This document shows positions 1 to 6,603 of a stretch of 22,675 nucleotides of DNA, piece after piece. Source of the DNA: a virus; IMG/VR virus record IMGVR_UViG_3300010354_000717, positions 1-22,675 of that record; one strand, 5' to 3'. Below the pieces are notes generated by a model that made no database searches, was not told where the DNA came from, and saw only the letters and a program-made list of their open reading frames with translations. Numbering within the stretch: the first letter of the stretch is position 1; each line of letters begins with the position of its first letter. The position numbers and the translations under genes are program-made.

Positions 1-1683
1 AGTTGGCTTGGCAGCTTCTGCCATCTGTTTATTCACTGCTGCAATTGCTTTTGGAATATCAGAACCAAGAATTTTTTGTGTTTCAGTCATACTGCTGGCC
101 ATATTCTGTGCCACATCAGTGAATGAACCCAGTGCATTTGCTGCTTTACCAATAGTACCAGAAAGATTAATGGCTTGATCCATTTCTTCCTTACCATACT
201 TTTGTCTAGTGGCAAGAGCCTGTTTCTCACTGGCCTGTCCGGTTCTTAACGCATGATCATTTTCTTTTACAATTTTTCTAAAGCCGCTGTTGGTGGCCAT
301 TTGTATGGCCAAGTTTTTGTCTACCACTGTGCCATAGAACTGCATTTGATATGCAGCTTTCTGTTGCTGTTCAGTCATGCCCAACAGTTGTTTCTGAAAT
401 GCCTTGTATTTTTCTGGCTCATCTCTGGCCATCTTGGCCATTTGACCCTTGATAAAAAATTCCTGCTGCTGTGCTTGAATGGCTTTCTTTTTTTCTGCTA
501 GATCAATCCCTGACACTTCAGCAACCACACGCATGCTCTTGGCCATTTCTACAGTGGCTTGAGCTACTTCTTTTTCGTTGGTTTTTCTTCCGCCTAAAGA
601 CAACATGGACGCAGTTTCTGCTGCCAGTTCAGCTTGCTCTTGATAGCTAAATCCCAATGCCAACAGTTGCCGGTCCATTTTGGCAAACTGTCCTGTGGTA
701 GCAGCAAAACGTTTGACCACACCTCCAATGAGATCTGTTGCTTGGCTCATGCCCATGCCCATTTCAGCAAAACTGTCTCTGTTTTTGGCGATCACTGCGC
801 TCATTTCTTCCAATCGCAGTTTTGTTCCAGCAGTGGCGTTTATCAATCCCTTCATGCCATTGGCATAGATCACACCAGTGTTGGTTAATTCATGATGCGT
901 CTTGATCAGCTTGTCACCTTCAGCTGCCATGATTCTGATCTGAGCCATGGCCAAGGTTCTCTGCGCATCAGCAGCAGCCTGTGCGGCATGGCCCAGTGCA
1001 GTGAGTGCCATGCCAGCCAGTGGAGCAAATTTGCCGCCTAGCTGCCCAAGACTTTGTCCTGCACTCTGTGCAATGCTGGCCATGGTGCTCTGCATGGCAT
1101 GCATCTGATTGACTGCATTTTCCATTGCAGCCGCTGCCATTTGAAATCCACTGCCACCTTGTTGCACAATACCCAACAGATTGGCCTGATACTCAGCCTG
1201 CATTTTACCAAGCTGCAGGAATGTGTGAAATATCTGCGAAGCACTATTGCTGATGATCTGTGCACCAGTGCTCTGCGCATTGTACATGCGCTCCTGGCTT
1301 TGCAGCACCTTGAGATCTGCTTGTACTTTTTTGTATTGTGAGCTTGAAGCGGTATGACCTTGTGCAGTGAGTTCGTCAAGAGCTCGCTCGTGCTGTGCAA
1401 TAGCACTGCGCAGTTGACCCATGTTACGAGCAGCCGCTTCGGTGTTTTTGCCAAACAGATTGGCTACAAAACTGCCTGCTTGCTGACGCTTGGTGTATTC
1501 TTTTTGTACACTGAGATAATTTTTGAGGCTGCTGTCAGTTTGCTCTAGAGTTTCGTTAAGTCTATCACCAGCGTTAGCAGCGCCTGCCGCACCCCCGCGA
1601 CGAGAACCCCCACTTCCTCCTCCTTCGCCAAAATAGCGACGGAAAAGATCTTCCATCTGTTGTGCAGTTAAGTTATCAGCCAT
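1..1683 (-). CDS. Large virion protein, probable tail tape measure (partial, 3' end off window)
   Basis: The frame is open for all 561 codons from an ATG at 1683 down to base 1, so the C-terminus lies outside the window. The N-terminus is a short charged helix followed by a Gly/Ser/Arg-rich linker (about residues 20-36). The rest is almost wholly predicted helix, rich in Ala, Gln, Met and Lys, with a hydrophobic Ala/Gly/Leu stretch near residues 215-240. That composition is usual for phage tail tape-measure proteins, which set tail length and are ejected with the DNA. I see no catalytic motif. It is transcribed away from the gp26-like gene across a 47-base gap holding a minus-strand late-promoter match. 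No clear Shine-Dalgarno sequence precedes the ATG. The family assignment rests on size, composition and tail-gene context only; another large structural protein is possible. Confidence 0.5.
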   Translation of the reverse strand, partial: MADNLTAQQMEDLFRRYFGEGGGSGGSRRGGAAGAANAGDRLNETLEQTDSSLKNYLSVQKEYTKRQQAGSFVANLFGKNTEAAARNMGQLRSAIAQHERALDELTAQGHTASSSQYKKVQADLKVLQSQERMYNAQSTGAQIISNSASQIFHTFLQLGKMQAEYQANLLGIVQQGGSGFQMAAAAMENAVNQMHAMQSTMASIAQSAGQSLGQLGGKFAPLAGMALTALGHAAQAAADAQRTLAMAQIRIMAAEGDKLIKTHHELTNTGVIYANGMKGLINATAGTKLRLEEMSAVIAKNRDSFAEMGMGMSQATDLIGGVVKRFAATTGQFAKMDRQLLALGFSYQEQAELAAETASMLSLGGRKTNEKEVAQATVEMAKSMRVVAEVSGIDLAEKKKAIQAQQQEFFIKGQMAKMARDEPEKYKAFQKQLLGMTEQQQKAAYQMQFYGTVVDKNLAIQMATNSGFRKIVKENDHALRTGQASEKQALATRQKYGKEEMDQAINLSGTIGKAANALGSFTDVAQNMASSMTETQKILGSDIPKAIAAVNKQMAEAAKPT

Positions 1684-1692
1684 ATGTGCGCT

Positions 1693-1700
1693 TATAAATA
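1693..1700 (+). promoter_or_regulatory. T4-type late promoter -10 (TATAAATA) for gp26/gp51
   Basis: This is a perfect match to the T4 late-promoter octamer TATAAATA, recognised by gp55-containing RNA polymerase. With the octamer at -13 to -6, transcription would begin near 1706 and give a leader of about 25 bases before the ATG at 1731. It lies within the predicted leader of the divergent minus-strand gene. Confidence 0.75.
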
Positions 1701-1713
1701 TTCATAGTTCAAT

Positions 1714-1721
1714 TATTTATG
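1714..1721 (-). promoter_or_regulatory. Late promoter -10 (CATAAATA) for the tape-measure-like gene
   Basis: Read on the minus strand this is CATAAATA, one base from the T4 late consensus. The predicted start point is near 1708, giving a leader of about 25 bases before the ATG at 1683. The octamer lies inside the predicted leader of the plus-strand gp26 transcript. Confidence 0.6.
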
Positions 1722-1730
1722 GGGATCAAA

Positions 1731-2600
1731 ATGCAGCATTTTCCACAGCAACAACCGGCTAACGCCAATCCATTGGCCAAAATGTTTAGACAGCCAGCTA
1801 TCTATATACCACTGCCCAGCGGCGGTGCATATTGGCCACAAGGGGCCTTACAACTGCCTGAAACCGGCGAAATTCCAGTGTTTCCTATGACCAGTAGAGA
1901 TGAAATACTGCTACGTACACCTGATGCCATGATCAACGGGCAGGGCATGGTTGATGTGATGCAGAGTTGCTGTCCTAATATCAAAAATGCCTGGCAGATG
2001 CCGGCCACTGATGTGGACACTGTGCTGATTGCCATACGCATTGCCAGTTACGGTCATAACATGGATTTTGAAAGCAAGTGTCCGCACTGCGAAGAAACCC
2101 ATACCTATTCCATGGATCTACGCAGCATGCTGGAAAAGGTCAGCGCACCAGACTTTGAACAAGTACAAAACATTGAACGCTTGATTATCAAGTTTAGACC
2201 ACAGGCCTATTTTGGAGTTAACAAAAACAGCAAGATCAGTTTTGAAATTGCCAAACTAGGACAGGCCATTGAAAATCTAGAGGACGACGAAGCAAGAACA
2301 CAGGAAGCAGTTTCGCAGATGAATCGTTTGGTTGATCTTAATCTGGAAGTGCTGACAGAAGCCACAGACTACATAGCTCTTGAAGAAGATCCTGACATGA
2401 AGGTATTTGACAAGAATTACATAATTGAATTCTACAAAAATGTAGACAGCAAGACCATTACCAAGATTCAAGAAGCCTACGGAGAAATAGCAGCCAAAGG
2501 TGCTGTGCCACCACAAGAAACAGTGTGTGCTGGCTGTAACGAGCCCTTGATCATTTCCGTCACGTTTGACTACGCAAATTTTTTCGCTCCCGGCTCTTGA
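1731..2600 (+). CDS. 26: Baseplate hub protein, gp26-like (T4_baseplate family)
   Basis: This 289-residue protein resembles the gp26-like baseplate proteins of marine T4-type phages, which act in building the central hub. The N-terminal third carries a Pro/Gly-rich stretch (about 24-40) and a conserved-looking segment around ILLRTPDAMING. There are two CxxC pairs, CPHC at 117-120 and CAGC at 266-269, suggesting one structural zinc site closing the C-terminal half. T4 gp26 itself is smaller (208 residues). An upstream in-frame ATG at 1719 exists, but I prefer 1731 because GGGGA at 1721-1725 gives a six-base Shine-Dalgarno spacing to it. The late promoter is at 1693. The stop codon overlaps the next gene's TTG start. 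Family call is from recognised sequence pattern; the zinc site is inferred from the cysteines. Confidence 0.8.
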   Translation: MQHFPQQQPANANPLAKMFRQPAIYIPLPSGGAYWPQGALQLPETGEIPVFPMTSRDEILLRTPDAMINGQGMVDVMQSCCPNIKNAWQMPATDVDTVLIAIRIASYGHNMDFESKCPHCEETHTYSMDLRSMLEKVSAPDFEQVQNIERLIIKFRPQAYFGVNKNSKISFEIAKLGQAIENLEDDEARTQEAVSQMNRLVDLNLEVLTEATDYIALEEDPDMKVFDKNYIIEFYKNVDSKTITKIQEAYGEIAAKGAVPPQETVCAGCNEPLIISVTFDYANFFAPGS

Positions 2601-2815
2601 ATCTTGATCTAGCCGGAATTGAAAAACTGCTAGAGGGCATGGACAAAGAGGCAAGAGCCATAAAAGATGAAGCACTAAGAATGGTATGGTGGATGCGTGG
2701 TGGACTCAGCTACGAAGATGCCATGCTGCTAAGTGGAACAGAAAAAGAACTCATAGGTGAAATTATCAAAGACAATATGAAAGCCACCAAGGATTCAGGC
2801 TTGCCATTTTTCTAA
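2597..2815 (+). CDS. 51: Small baseplate hub assembly protein, gp51-like
   Basis: This 72-residue acidic helical protein has the core MVWWMRGGLSYEDAMLLS (about residues 29-46) and ends in a short KDSGLPFF tail. Small proteins of this pattern follow gp26 in marine T4-like phages and are often labelled gp51, the hub assembly factor; T4 gp51 is much longer (249 residues), so orthology is tentative. The start is a TTG at 2597 overlapping the gp26 stop (TTGA), which implies translational coupling. An internal ATG at 2639 would remove 14 residues of what looks like a well-formed N-terminal helix, and its AGAGGG lies too close to serve well as a ribosome site. It could instead be a tail-assembly chaperone-like protein. 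Confidence 0.6.
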   Translation: MNLDLAGIEKLLEGMDKEARAIKDEALRMVWWMRGGLSYEDAMLLSGTEKELIGEIIKDNMKATKDSGLPFF

Positions 2816-2884
2816 AGCGAAAAAGTCGTTAGCTCAAACAATTTTAGTAGATGGCATGGCATAAATTGTAAATTATCACCTTCA

Positions 2885-2903
2885 AGATTAGCTTCGCTAA
2901 TCT
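2885..2903. repeat. Perfect 8-bp-stem hairpin
   Basis: AGATTAGC and GCTAATCT pair perfectly around a TTC loop. No T-run follows on either strand, so it is not a classical intrinsic terminator. A second imperfect hairpin (outer stem TATTGAT/ATCAATA, inner CGC/GCG) abuts it at 2903-2929. Confidence 0.7.
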
Positions 2904-2965
2904 ATTGATTTCGCTTGCGCTCATCAATATTGTTTTGAAGATTTCATCCAGATTCAATGGTCACT

Positions 2966-2986
2966 CTTTGCCCAGGGCGGGCAAAG
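2966..2986. repeat. Perfect 8-bp-stem GC-rich hairpin
   Basis: CTTTGCCC and GGGCAAAG pair around the five-base loop AGGGC. Eight bases on, 2994-3007 forms another hairpin (ATCCGA, loop GT, TCGGAT; the 2-base loop would open the last pair). Neither is followed by a T-run. Confidence 0.7.
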
Positions 2987-3113
2987 TCGCTTCATCCGAG
3001 TTCGGATAGTCACTGATATTAACGCATTACAGAGGCGGTTGTCCGGTACCTCGAGCGCAGTCTTTATTACAACGGCGGCCTGTTTGATGTATATCAGCAC
3101 AACAAACAAACGT

Positions 3114-3137
3114 GTAGCATCGCTGCTACGTCTTTTT
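3114..3137 (+). terminator. Probable intrinsic terminator for gp26/gp51
   Basis: GTAGCA and TGCTAC form a six-pair stem with loop TCGC at 3114-3129, followed by GTCTTTTT. This suits rho-independent termination of plus-strand transcription. On the minus strand the same stem is followed by a weaker, interrupted T-rich run, so it may also slow transcripts coming from the endonuclease gene. Confidence 0.5.
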
Positions 3138-3290
3138 AGCCTTTATGAATCCTGTTCAAACAATCAAATGGCGGCAATTTGCCATCTTCATCCTTACGGG
3201 TAGTGATTGAGTGCTTGCTGTAGCGGCAAGGCTTCCATCCCTGTGATCCTGGATCCAGGTATAGGGCACACGTGATTGGCCTGTGCGAGC

Positions 3291-3731
3291 CTAACTACTT
3301 AATTTGCCTTTGATGTGAGAGCCATGGACGCGGACCTGAATGTGACCATTGTAATAGTCCGCTGATTCTAATACTTTGCGTGTGAATTGTTCTCGTGCCT
3401 CAATGTAACTACATTCTGCCTTGGAATAACAATAATAAAGGATCTCTCTGCTAAAGTTGTCTTGCCCTAGAGCTGCAACATCTTGATTCAGTTGATCATT
3501 GGAGCCATAATATGTTTGCCAGTCGCTGTCAATTTTGTTGCGTATTTTCTTGCGTTTTTTGATTCCGTTTTTCAGTTTAACAGTACGATAGGTTGTTCGT
3601 GCAAACTTTGCTAGTTTTTTGCCAATGTATTTTTTGCCAGAGAGTAGATTGGTAATTTCATAGACGAACCCTACACAGTCTTCTGGTAAGGTTTCCACAA
3701 TGTTGCCTTGGTGTGTCCATGTCATATGCAA
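3291..3731 (-). CDS. Free-standing GIY-YIG endonuclease, SegE-like
   Basis: This 146-residue protein has the GIY-YIG nuclease layout: GFVYEI (21-26, a divergent GIY), KYIG (34-37), then a basic stretch, DWQTYYGSN (70-78), NFSREIL (92-98) and the acidic YIEAREQ (109-115), whose glutamate (E111 or E114) would be the metal-binding catalytic residue. T4 carries several such free-standing genes (segA-segE), which cut DNA and promote their own spread. It lies downstream of gp46 across a 37-base gap, next to the structured spacer. The TTG start at 3731 sits nine bases after AGGAGA (3741-3746); an in-frame ATG follows at 3725. An out-of-frame ATG at 3735 is even closer to that Shine-Dalgarno sequence and opens only a short frame. 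A strand-specific nicking or repair role is also possible. Confidence 0.75.
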   Translation of the reverse strand: MHMTWTHQGNIVETLPEDCVGFVYEITNLLSGKKYIGKKLAKFARTTYRTVKLKNGIKKRKKIRNKIDSDWQTYYGSNDQLNQDVAALGQDNFSREILYYCYSKAECSYIEAREQFTRKVLESADYYNGHIQVRVHGSHIKGKLSS

Positions 3732-3768
3732 ACATAATTATCTCCTGCTGTGCCATGATAAAATTTAA

Positions 3769-5541
3769 TTATTTAGAATCCACATCTGTGCCATATTCTG
3801 TAAAGCCATTGCTCTTGGTAACTGTGAGCACGTTGTTTACCCTGCTGACCAGTTCATCTTTGTGACTTACCAGCCAAACTGATTTGTTACGATCTCTGCT
3901 CATTTTCTTTAGGATAGCCAAGCTGGCTTCTACACCTGAACTGTCCATGCCTGTGTCTATAACTTCGTCCACAAACAAGAGATTTATAGGCTGATACAGG
4001 CTTTCCCAAACGTCTCTAAATGCCCAACTCAGGCTCAAAATCAAGCGATTTCGCTCGCCTCTAGACAGATTATCAAAGTCTAATTCGCGCCCTAGCTCTG
4101 TGATATTCACGTTTAAATCGTTCAAAAACGTCACAGTATGCGGCAAGCCGATCCTGTCCAAGTACTCCGATAGTCGTGTGTTGAGGTAGGTTAAATTCTG
4201 GTCTATGATGCGTTTGCGCACAAAACTGTCCTTGCTGGTAAGCAATTTCAACAGAAAATCCTGGTGATCGCGCAGTCTAATCAACTGGTTCATCACGGTG
4301 TAATCCACTTCAGCCAGTGCTTGTGCTTGCATTTCTGTGATTTGATCTGCGTAAGGATCTGCTTCATCCTGCTTGGCTGTGAGCTGACTCAGCACATGTG
4401 CCATGCTGGCTCGGTGCTCAAATGCATCGCTTTCCTGCTTGTAAAAGGTAACAGGAGCAGGACCAGGCAGACCCAGCTGTTCTAGCACATGCTCGTATTT
4501 CACAATGTCTGCACCAACTGTATCGTACTCTGTGGCAGCAGCATCCTGCTCGTCACGCTTGGCAGCGAGTATTTGTTCATGTTTGCTATCATGCAGTTCT
4601 TGCCCGCAGGCATGACACCGGTGTTCTAGCAGCGCATCTATGTCTGCTTGCAGTTTGTCTGCAGACTTCTTGTGTCGTGCTTGATCTGTTCTAGCTCGTG
4701 CTAGAGCTTTCTCTATGTCCACACGATCCTTGAGCAGTTGAGCATGGGCGGTCAGCGCCTGGTGAGCCTCAAGTTCGGCTTCAATATCCAGTTTGGCCAA
4801 CTCGTCGTAGGCTGTTTGAAATCCAGCAATGTCTTCGTCATGCTTTTTCTGCCACAAGCCCTGTCTGCGTTTGAGATTTTCTATCTGATCCAGCATGCGC
4901 TGATTGGCATCCTGCTCGGCCTTGATGCGAAACTCTTCCTGCGTGATTGCATCCTTGGTGGCCTTGATCTGTTCTTTGAGATTCTCAGATTTTTCACTCA
5001 GTTGAGTAATACCCAGCAGTTGTTCAATCATGATGCGCTGATCAGCTGCTTTCAGGCTCAGGAAAGGTTCTGTGTAGGTGTTGAGTGCCACAATGTGCTT
5101 GAACATGTCGTGACTCATGCCCAACATGCGTTCAATCTCTGCTTGTGTTTCGCGACTGTCGCCTTGACTTTCGTCTTCTTTGTTTTCCTGCTCTACATCG
5201 CCCACAAAGAATTTTGTAACATTGGGTTTGCGACCACGTTCAATCTTGTAGCCCTGCCCGTCCTTTTCAAACTCAATGGTAACCAACATGTTCTTGCCAT
5301 TGGTCTTGTTGATTAGATTTTCTTTGCGTATGCGAGTAAGTGCTTCGCCATAGAGTGCATAGCTCAAGGCATTGATAATAGTGGTCTTGCCTGTGCCATT
5401 ACGTGCGCCAGTATCATCCCCACCCAGGTCTAGGTTTTGTCCTAGAACCAGGGTGAGGTCTTGGCGGTCAAATTTTACAGCTTGTGTGGCGTTACCCACA
5501 CTCATGAAATTCTTAACGGTGAGTGTTTTGACTTTGAACAT
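3769..5541 (-). CDS. 46: Recombination endonuclease subunit gp46 (Rad50/SbcC-like ATPase)
   Basis: gp46 with gp47 forms the phage Mre11-Rad50 complex, which resects DNA ends for recombination-dependent replication and helps degrade host DNA. In this 590-residue protein I see Walker A GARNGTGKT (45-53), a Q-loop region near residue 150, long coiled-coil arms flanking a zinc-hook CHAC (309-312), the ABC signature LSRGE (about 492-496), Walker B LLFVDE ending near 526 with D-loop residues just after, and the switch histidine in WLVSHKDE near 560. Length matches T4 gp46 (560) closely. The ATG overlaps the gp47 stop by one base (TGATG), so the two subunits are translationally coupled. Every catalytic element appears intact. 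Confidence 0.95.
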   Translation of the reverse strand: MFKVKTLTVKNFMSVGNATQAVKFDRQDLTLVLGQNLDLGGDDTGARNGTGKTTIINALSYALYGEALTRIRKENLINKTNGKNMLVTIEFEKDGQGYKIERGRKPNVTKFFVGDVEQENKEDESQGDSRETQAEIERMLGMSHDMFKHIVALNTYTEPFLSLKAADQRIMIEQLLGITQLSEKSENLKEQIKATKDAITQEEFRIKAEQDANQRMLDQIENLKRRQGLWQKKHDEDIAGFQTAYDELAKLDIEAELEAHQALTAHAQLLKDRVDIEKALARARTDQARHKKSADKLQADIDALLEHRCHACGQELHDSKHEQILAAKRDEQDAAATEYDTVGADIVKYEHVLEQLGLPGPAPVTFYKQESDAFEHRASMAHVLSQLTAKQDEADPYADQITEMQAQALAEVDYTVMNQLIRLRDHQDFLLKLLTSKDSFVRKRIIDQNLTYLNTRLSEYLDRIGLPHTVTFLNDLNVNITELGRELDFDNLSRGERNRLILSLSWAFRDVWESLYQPINLLFVDEVIDTGMDSSGVEASLAILKKMSRDRNKSVWLVSHKDELVSRVNNVLTVTKSNGFTEYGTDVDSK

Positions 5542-6554
5542 CAGCAGTTTCTATATATATCCAGCAGTAGTGTAGGATCAAAATGATCACTTTCAATAGC
5601 ATTGATCTGATTTTGCACGATTGTGTCAATGCTTTCAAATATGATTTCGCCAGTTGCTGCTTCATTTACGCTCACTTCCTTGCGAGGAATAAGACTGAGC
5701 TCACGCAACTGATAGGTGTCCATAAAGGTTTCTTTGATAAAGTTGGCTTCTTCGTAGGAAAGATCGATGTCAATGTTCACACGAGCATGCATCCGAGGTT
5801 TGAAAACATCAGCTGCATGGTCTACAATCTCGCTGAGTCCTAGCACACGATAAGTGGGCTGATCCGGCCAAGCATGATACTCTGGTTCTTTACCCCATTC
5901 CAGGATCATCATGCCACGGGAGTCATCGCCTGCGTCTGCATAGTTGTGCGGAAAGCAGTTGCCTATATAGGTCACATTGCCTGCTGTTTGACGCTTGTGA
6001 AAGTGTCCGGTGAACACATGTTCAAAGCCAGTGAGATCTTCACGCTTGGCTTCGCCGGTATCAGGCATGAGCACCATGGCATTCATGTAGTAGCCAGGTA
6101 ACTCAAAGTGTCCAAAGCAGTATTTGGCACGCTTCTTGGCTAGCCGCTTATGATCATCCCCAACAAGCCAAGGAGCGATAACCACATCCCCACTTTGAAA
6201 CCAATCGTTGCAAATTTGTACTTTAGGAAGGTGCCGCGCCCATTCAACAGACTGAACATCACGCTTGTCGCGATAATAAAGATCGTGATTCCCAGGTATA
6301 AAGTATACAGCATCAAAGTTATCATTCATGTGCTCCAGCGCCCGAAGACTATAGTTAAGAGTGAGTATGTTCAGTGCTGCACGATTGTTGTGCCAATCAC
6401 CAAGAAAGAAACAGGTGTCACAGCCTTCCTCTTTGGCCTTGGCTGTGGCCCACTTCACAAACGACAAACAGTCTTCGTTGTGAATCACACTGTTTGACTT
6501 GAGCCCAAAATGAATATCAGTGAATACTGCTGCTTTTTTAAATAGGTTACTCAT
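5541..6554 (-). CDS. 47: Recombination endonuclease subunit gp47 (Mre11/SbcD-like nuclease)
   Basis: gp47 is the metallophosphatase-type nuclease partner of gp46. The five phosphoesterase motifs are in order in this 337-residue protein: DIHFG (13-17), GDWHNN (52-57), GNHD (88-91), GHF (148-150) and GHFHKRQ (183-189), giving the Asp, His and Asn ligands for two Mn ions. Length is the same as T4 gp47 (339). The C-terminal third would hold the gp46-binding capping domain. It is transcribed after gp55 across a 49-base gap and ends inside the gp46 start codon. No clear Shine-Dalgarno sequence precedes the ATG. A weak sigma70-like promoter lies just upstream. Confidence 0.95.
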   Translation of the reverse strand: MSNLFKKAAVFTDIHFGLKSNSVIHNEDCLSFVKWATAKAKEEGCDTCFFLGDWHNNRAALNILTLNYSLRALEHMNDNFDAVYFIPGNHDLYYRDKRDVQSVEWARHLPKVQICNDWFQSGDVVIAPWLVGDDHKRLAKKRAKYCFGHFELPGYYMNAMVLMPDTGEAKREDLTGFEHVFTGHFHKRQTAGNVTYIGNCFPHNYADAGDDSRGMMILEWGKEPEYHAWPDQPTYRVLGLSEIVDHAADVFKPRMHARVNIDIDLSYEEANFIKETFMDTYQLRELSLIPRKEVSVNEAATGEIIFESIDTIVQNQINAIESDHFDPTLLLDIYRNC

Positions 6555-6562
6555 AGTCTAGC

Positions 6563-6591
6563 AGTATAGACAAGTGCATGCAAATCTGCAA
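6563..6591 (-). promoter_or_regulatory. Weak sigma70-like promoter candidate before gp47
   Basis: On the minus strand TTGCAG (6591-6586, three of six matches to the -35) is separated by exactly 17 bases from TATACT (6568-6563, five of six matches to the -10). The predicted start would fall only a few bases before the gp47 ATG at 6554. It could supply early or middle gp47/gp46 expression independent of gp55 readthrough, but the -35 is poor. Confidence 0.3.
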
Positions 6592-6603
6592 TGATTTTGA
6601 CAA

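Larger units (their letters stand above)
2816..3290. other. 475-base hairpin-rich spacer between convergent genes
   Basis: No convincing gene is seen here. The stretch holds a series of inverted repeats (2885-2903, 2903-2929, 2966-2986, 2994-3007, 3114-3129, 3168-3185, and the palindrome CCTGGATCCAGG at 3248-3259). Bases 2961-3060 are 55% G+C by direct count, well above the flanking genes. Frames are open on both strands for 50-100 codons but lack good starts and ribosome sites. The position, between the 3' ends of a plus-strand and a minus-strand operon, suits bidirectional termination, but the length and the number of hairpins exceed what that requires. It may encode a structured RNA or be the remnant of an insertion linked to the neighbouring endonuclease. 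Confidence 0.6.

Noticed and set aside
1719-1730. Upstream ATG for the gp26-like gene
   Set aside because: It adds only four residues and has no Shine-Dalgarno sequence; GGGGA serves the ATG at 1731 instead.
3035-3045. Overlapping KpnI and XhoI sites (GGTACCTCGAG) that look like a cloning polylinker
   Set aside because: Only two sites occur and no vector-like sequence surrounds them; the flanks are continuous with phage-like sequence, so chance is the simpler reading.
2897-3205. Plus-strand open frame of about 100 codons in the spacer
   Set aside because: No ATG near its beginning, no ribosome site, and amino-acid composition unlike neighbouring proteins; the opposite strand is also open for long parts, as expected by chance in this GC-richer stretch.
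3134-3290. Minus-strand open frame of about 52 codons just after the endonuclease gene, with a plausible-looking charged C-terminus (RKDEDGKLPPF)
   Set aside because: It begins directly after a stop codon, lacks a start, and all three minus frames are largely open here; a frameshifted extension of the endonuclease cannot be shown without homologues.
4738-5316. 192-codon plus-strand open frame inside gp46
   Set aside because: It lies wholly antisense to the conserved gp46 coding sequence and is Phe/Leu/Cys-rich, as expected for the mirror of a coiled-coil gene.
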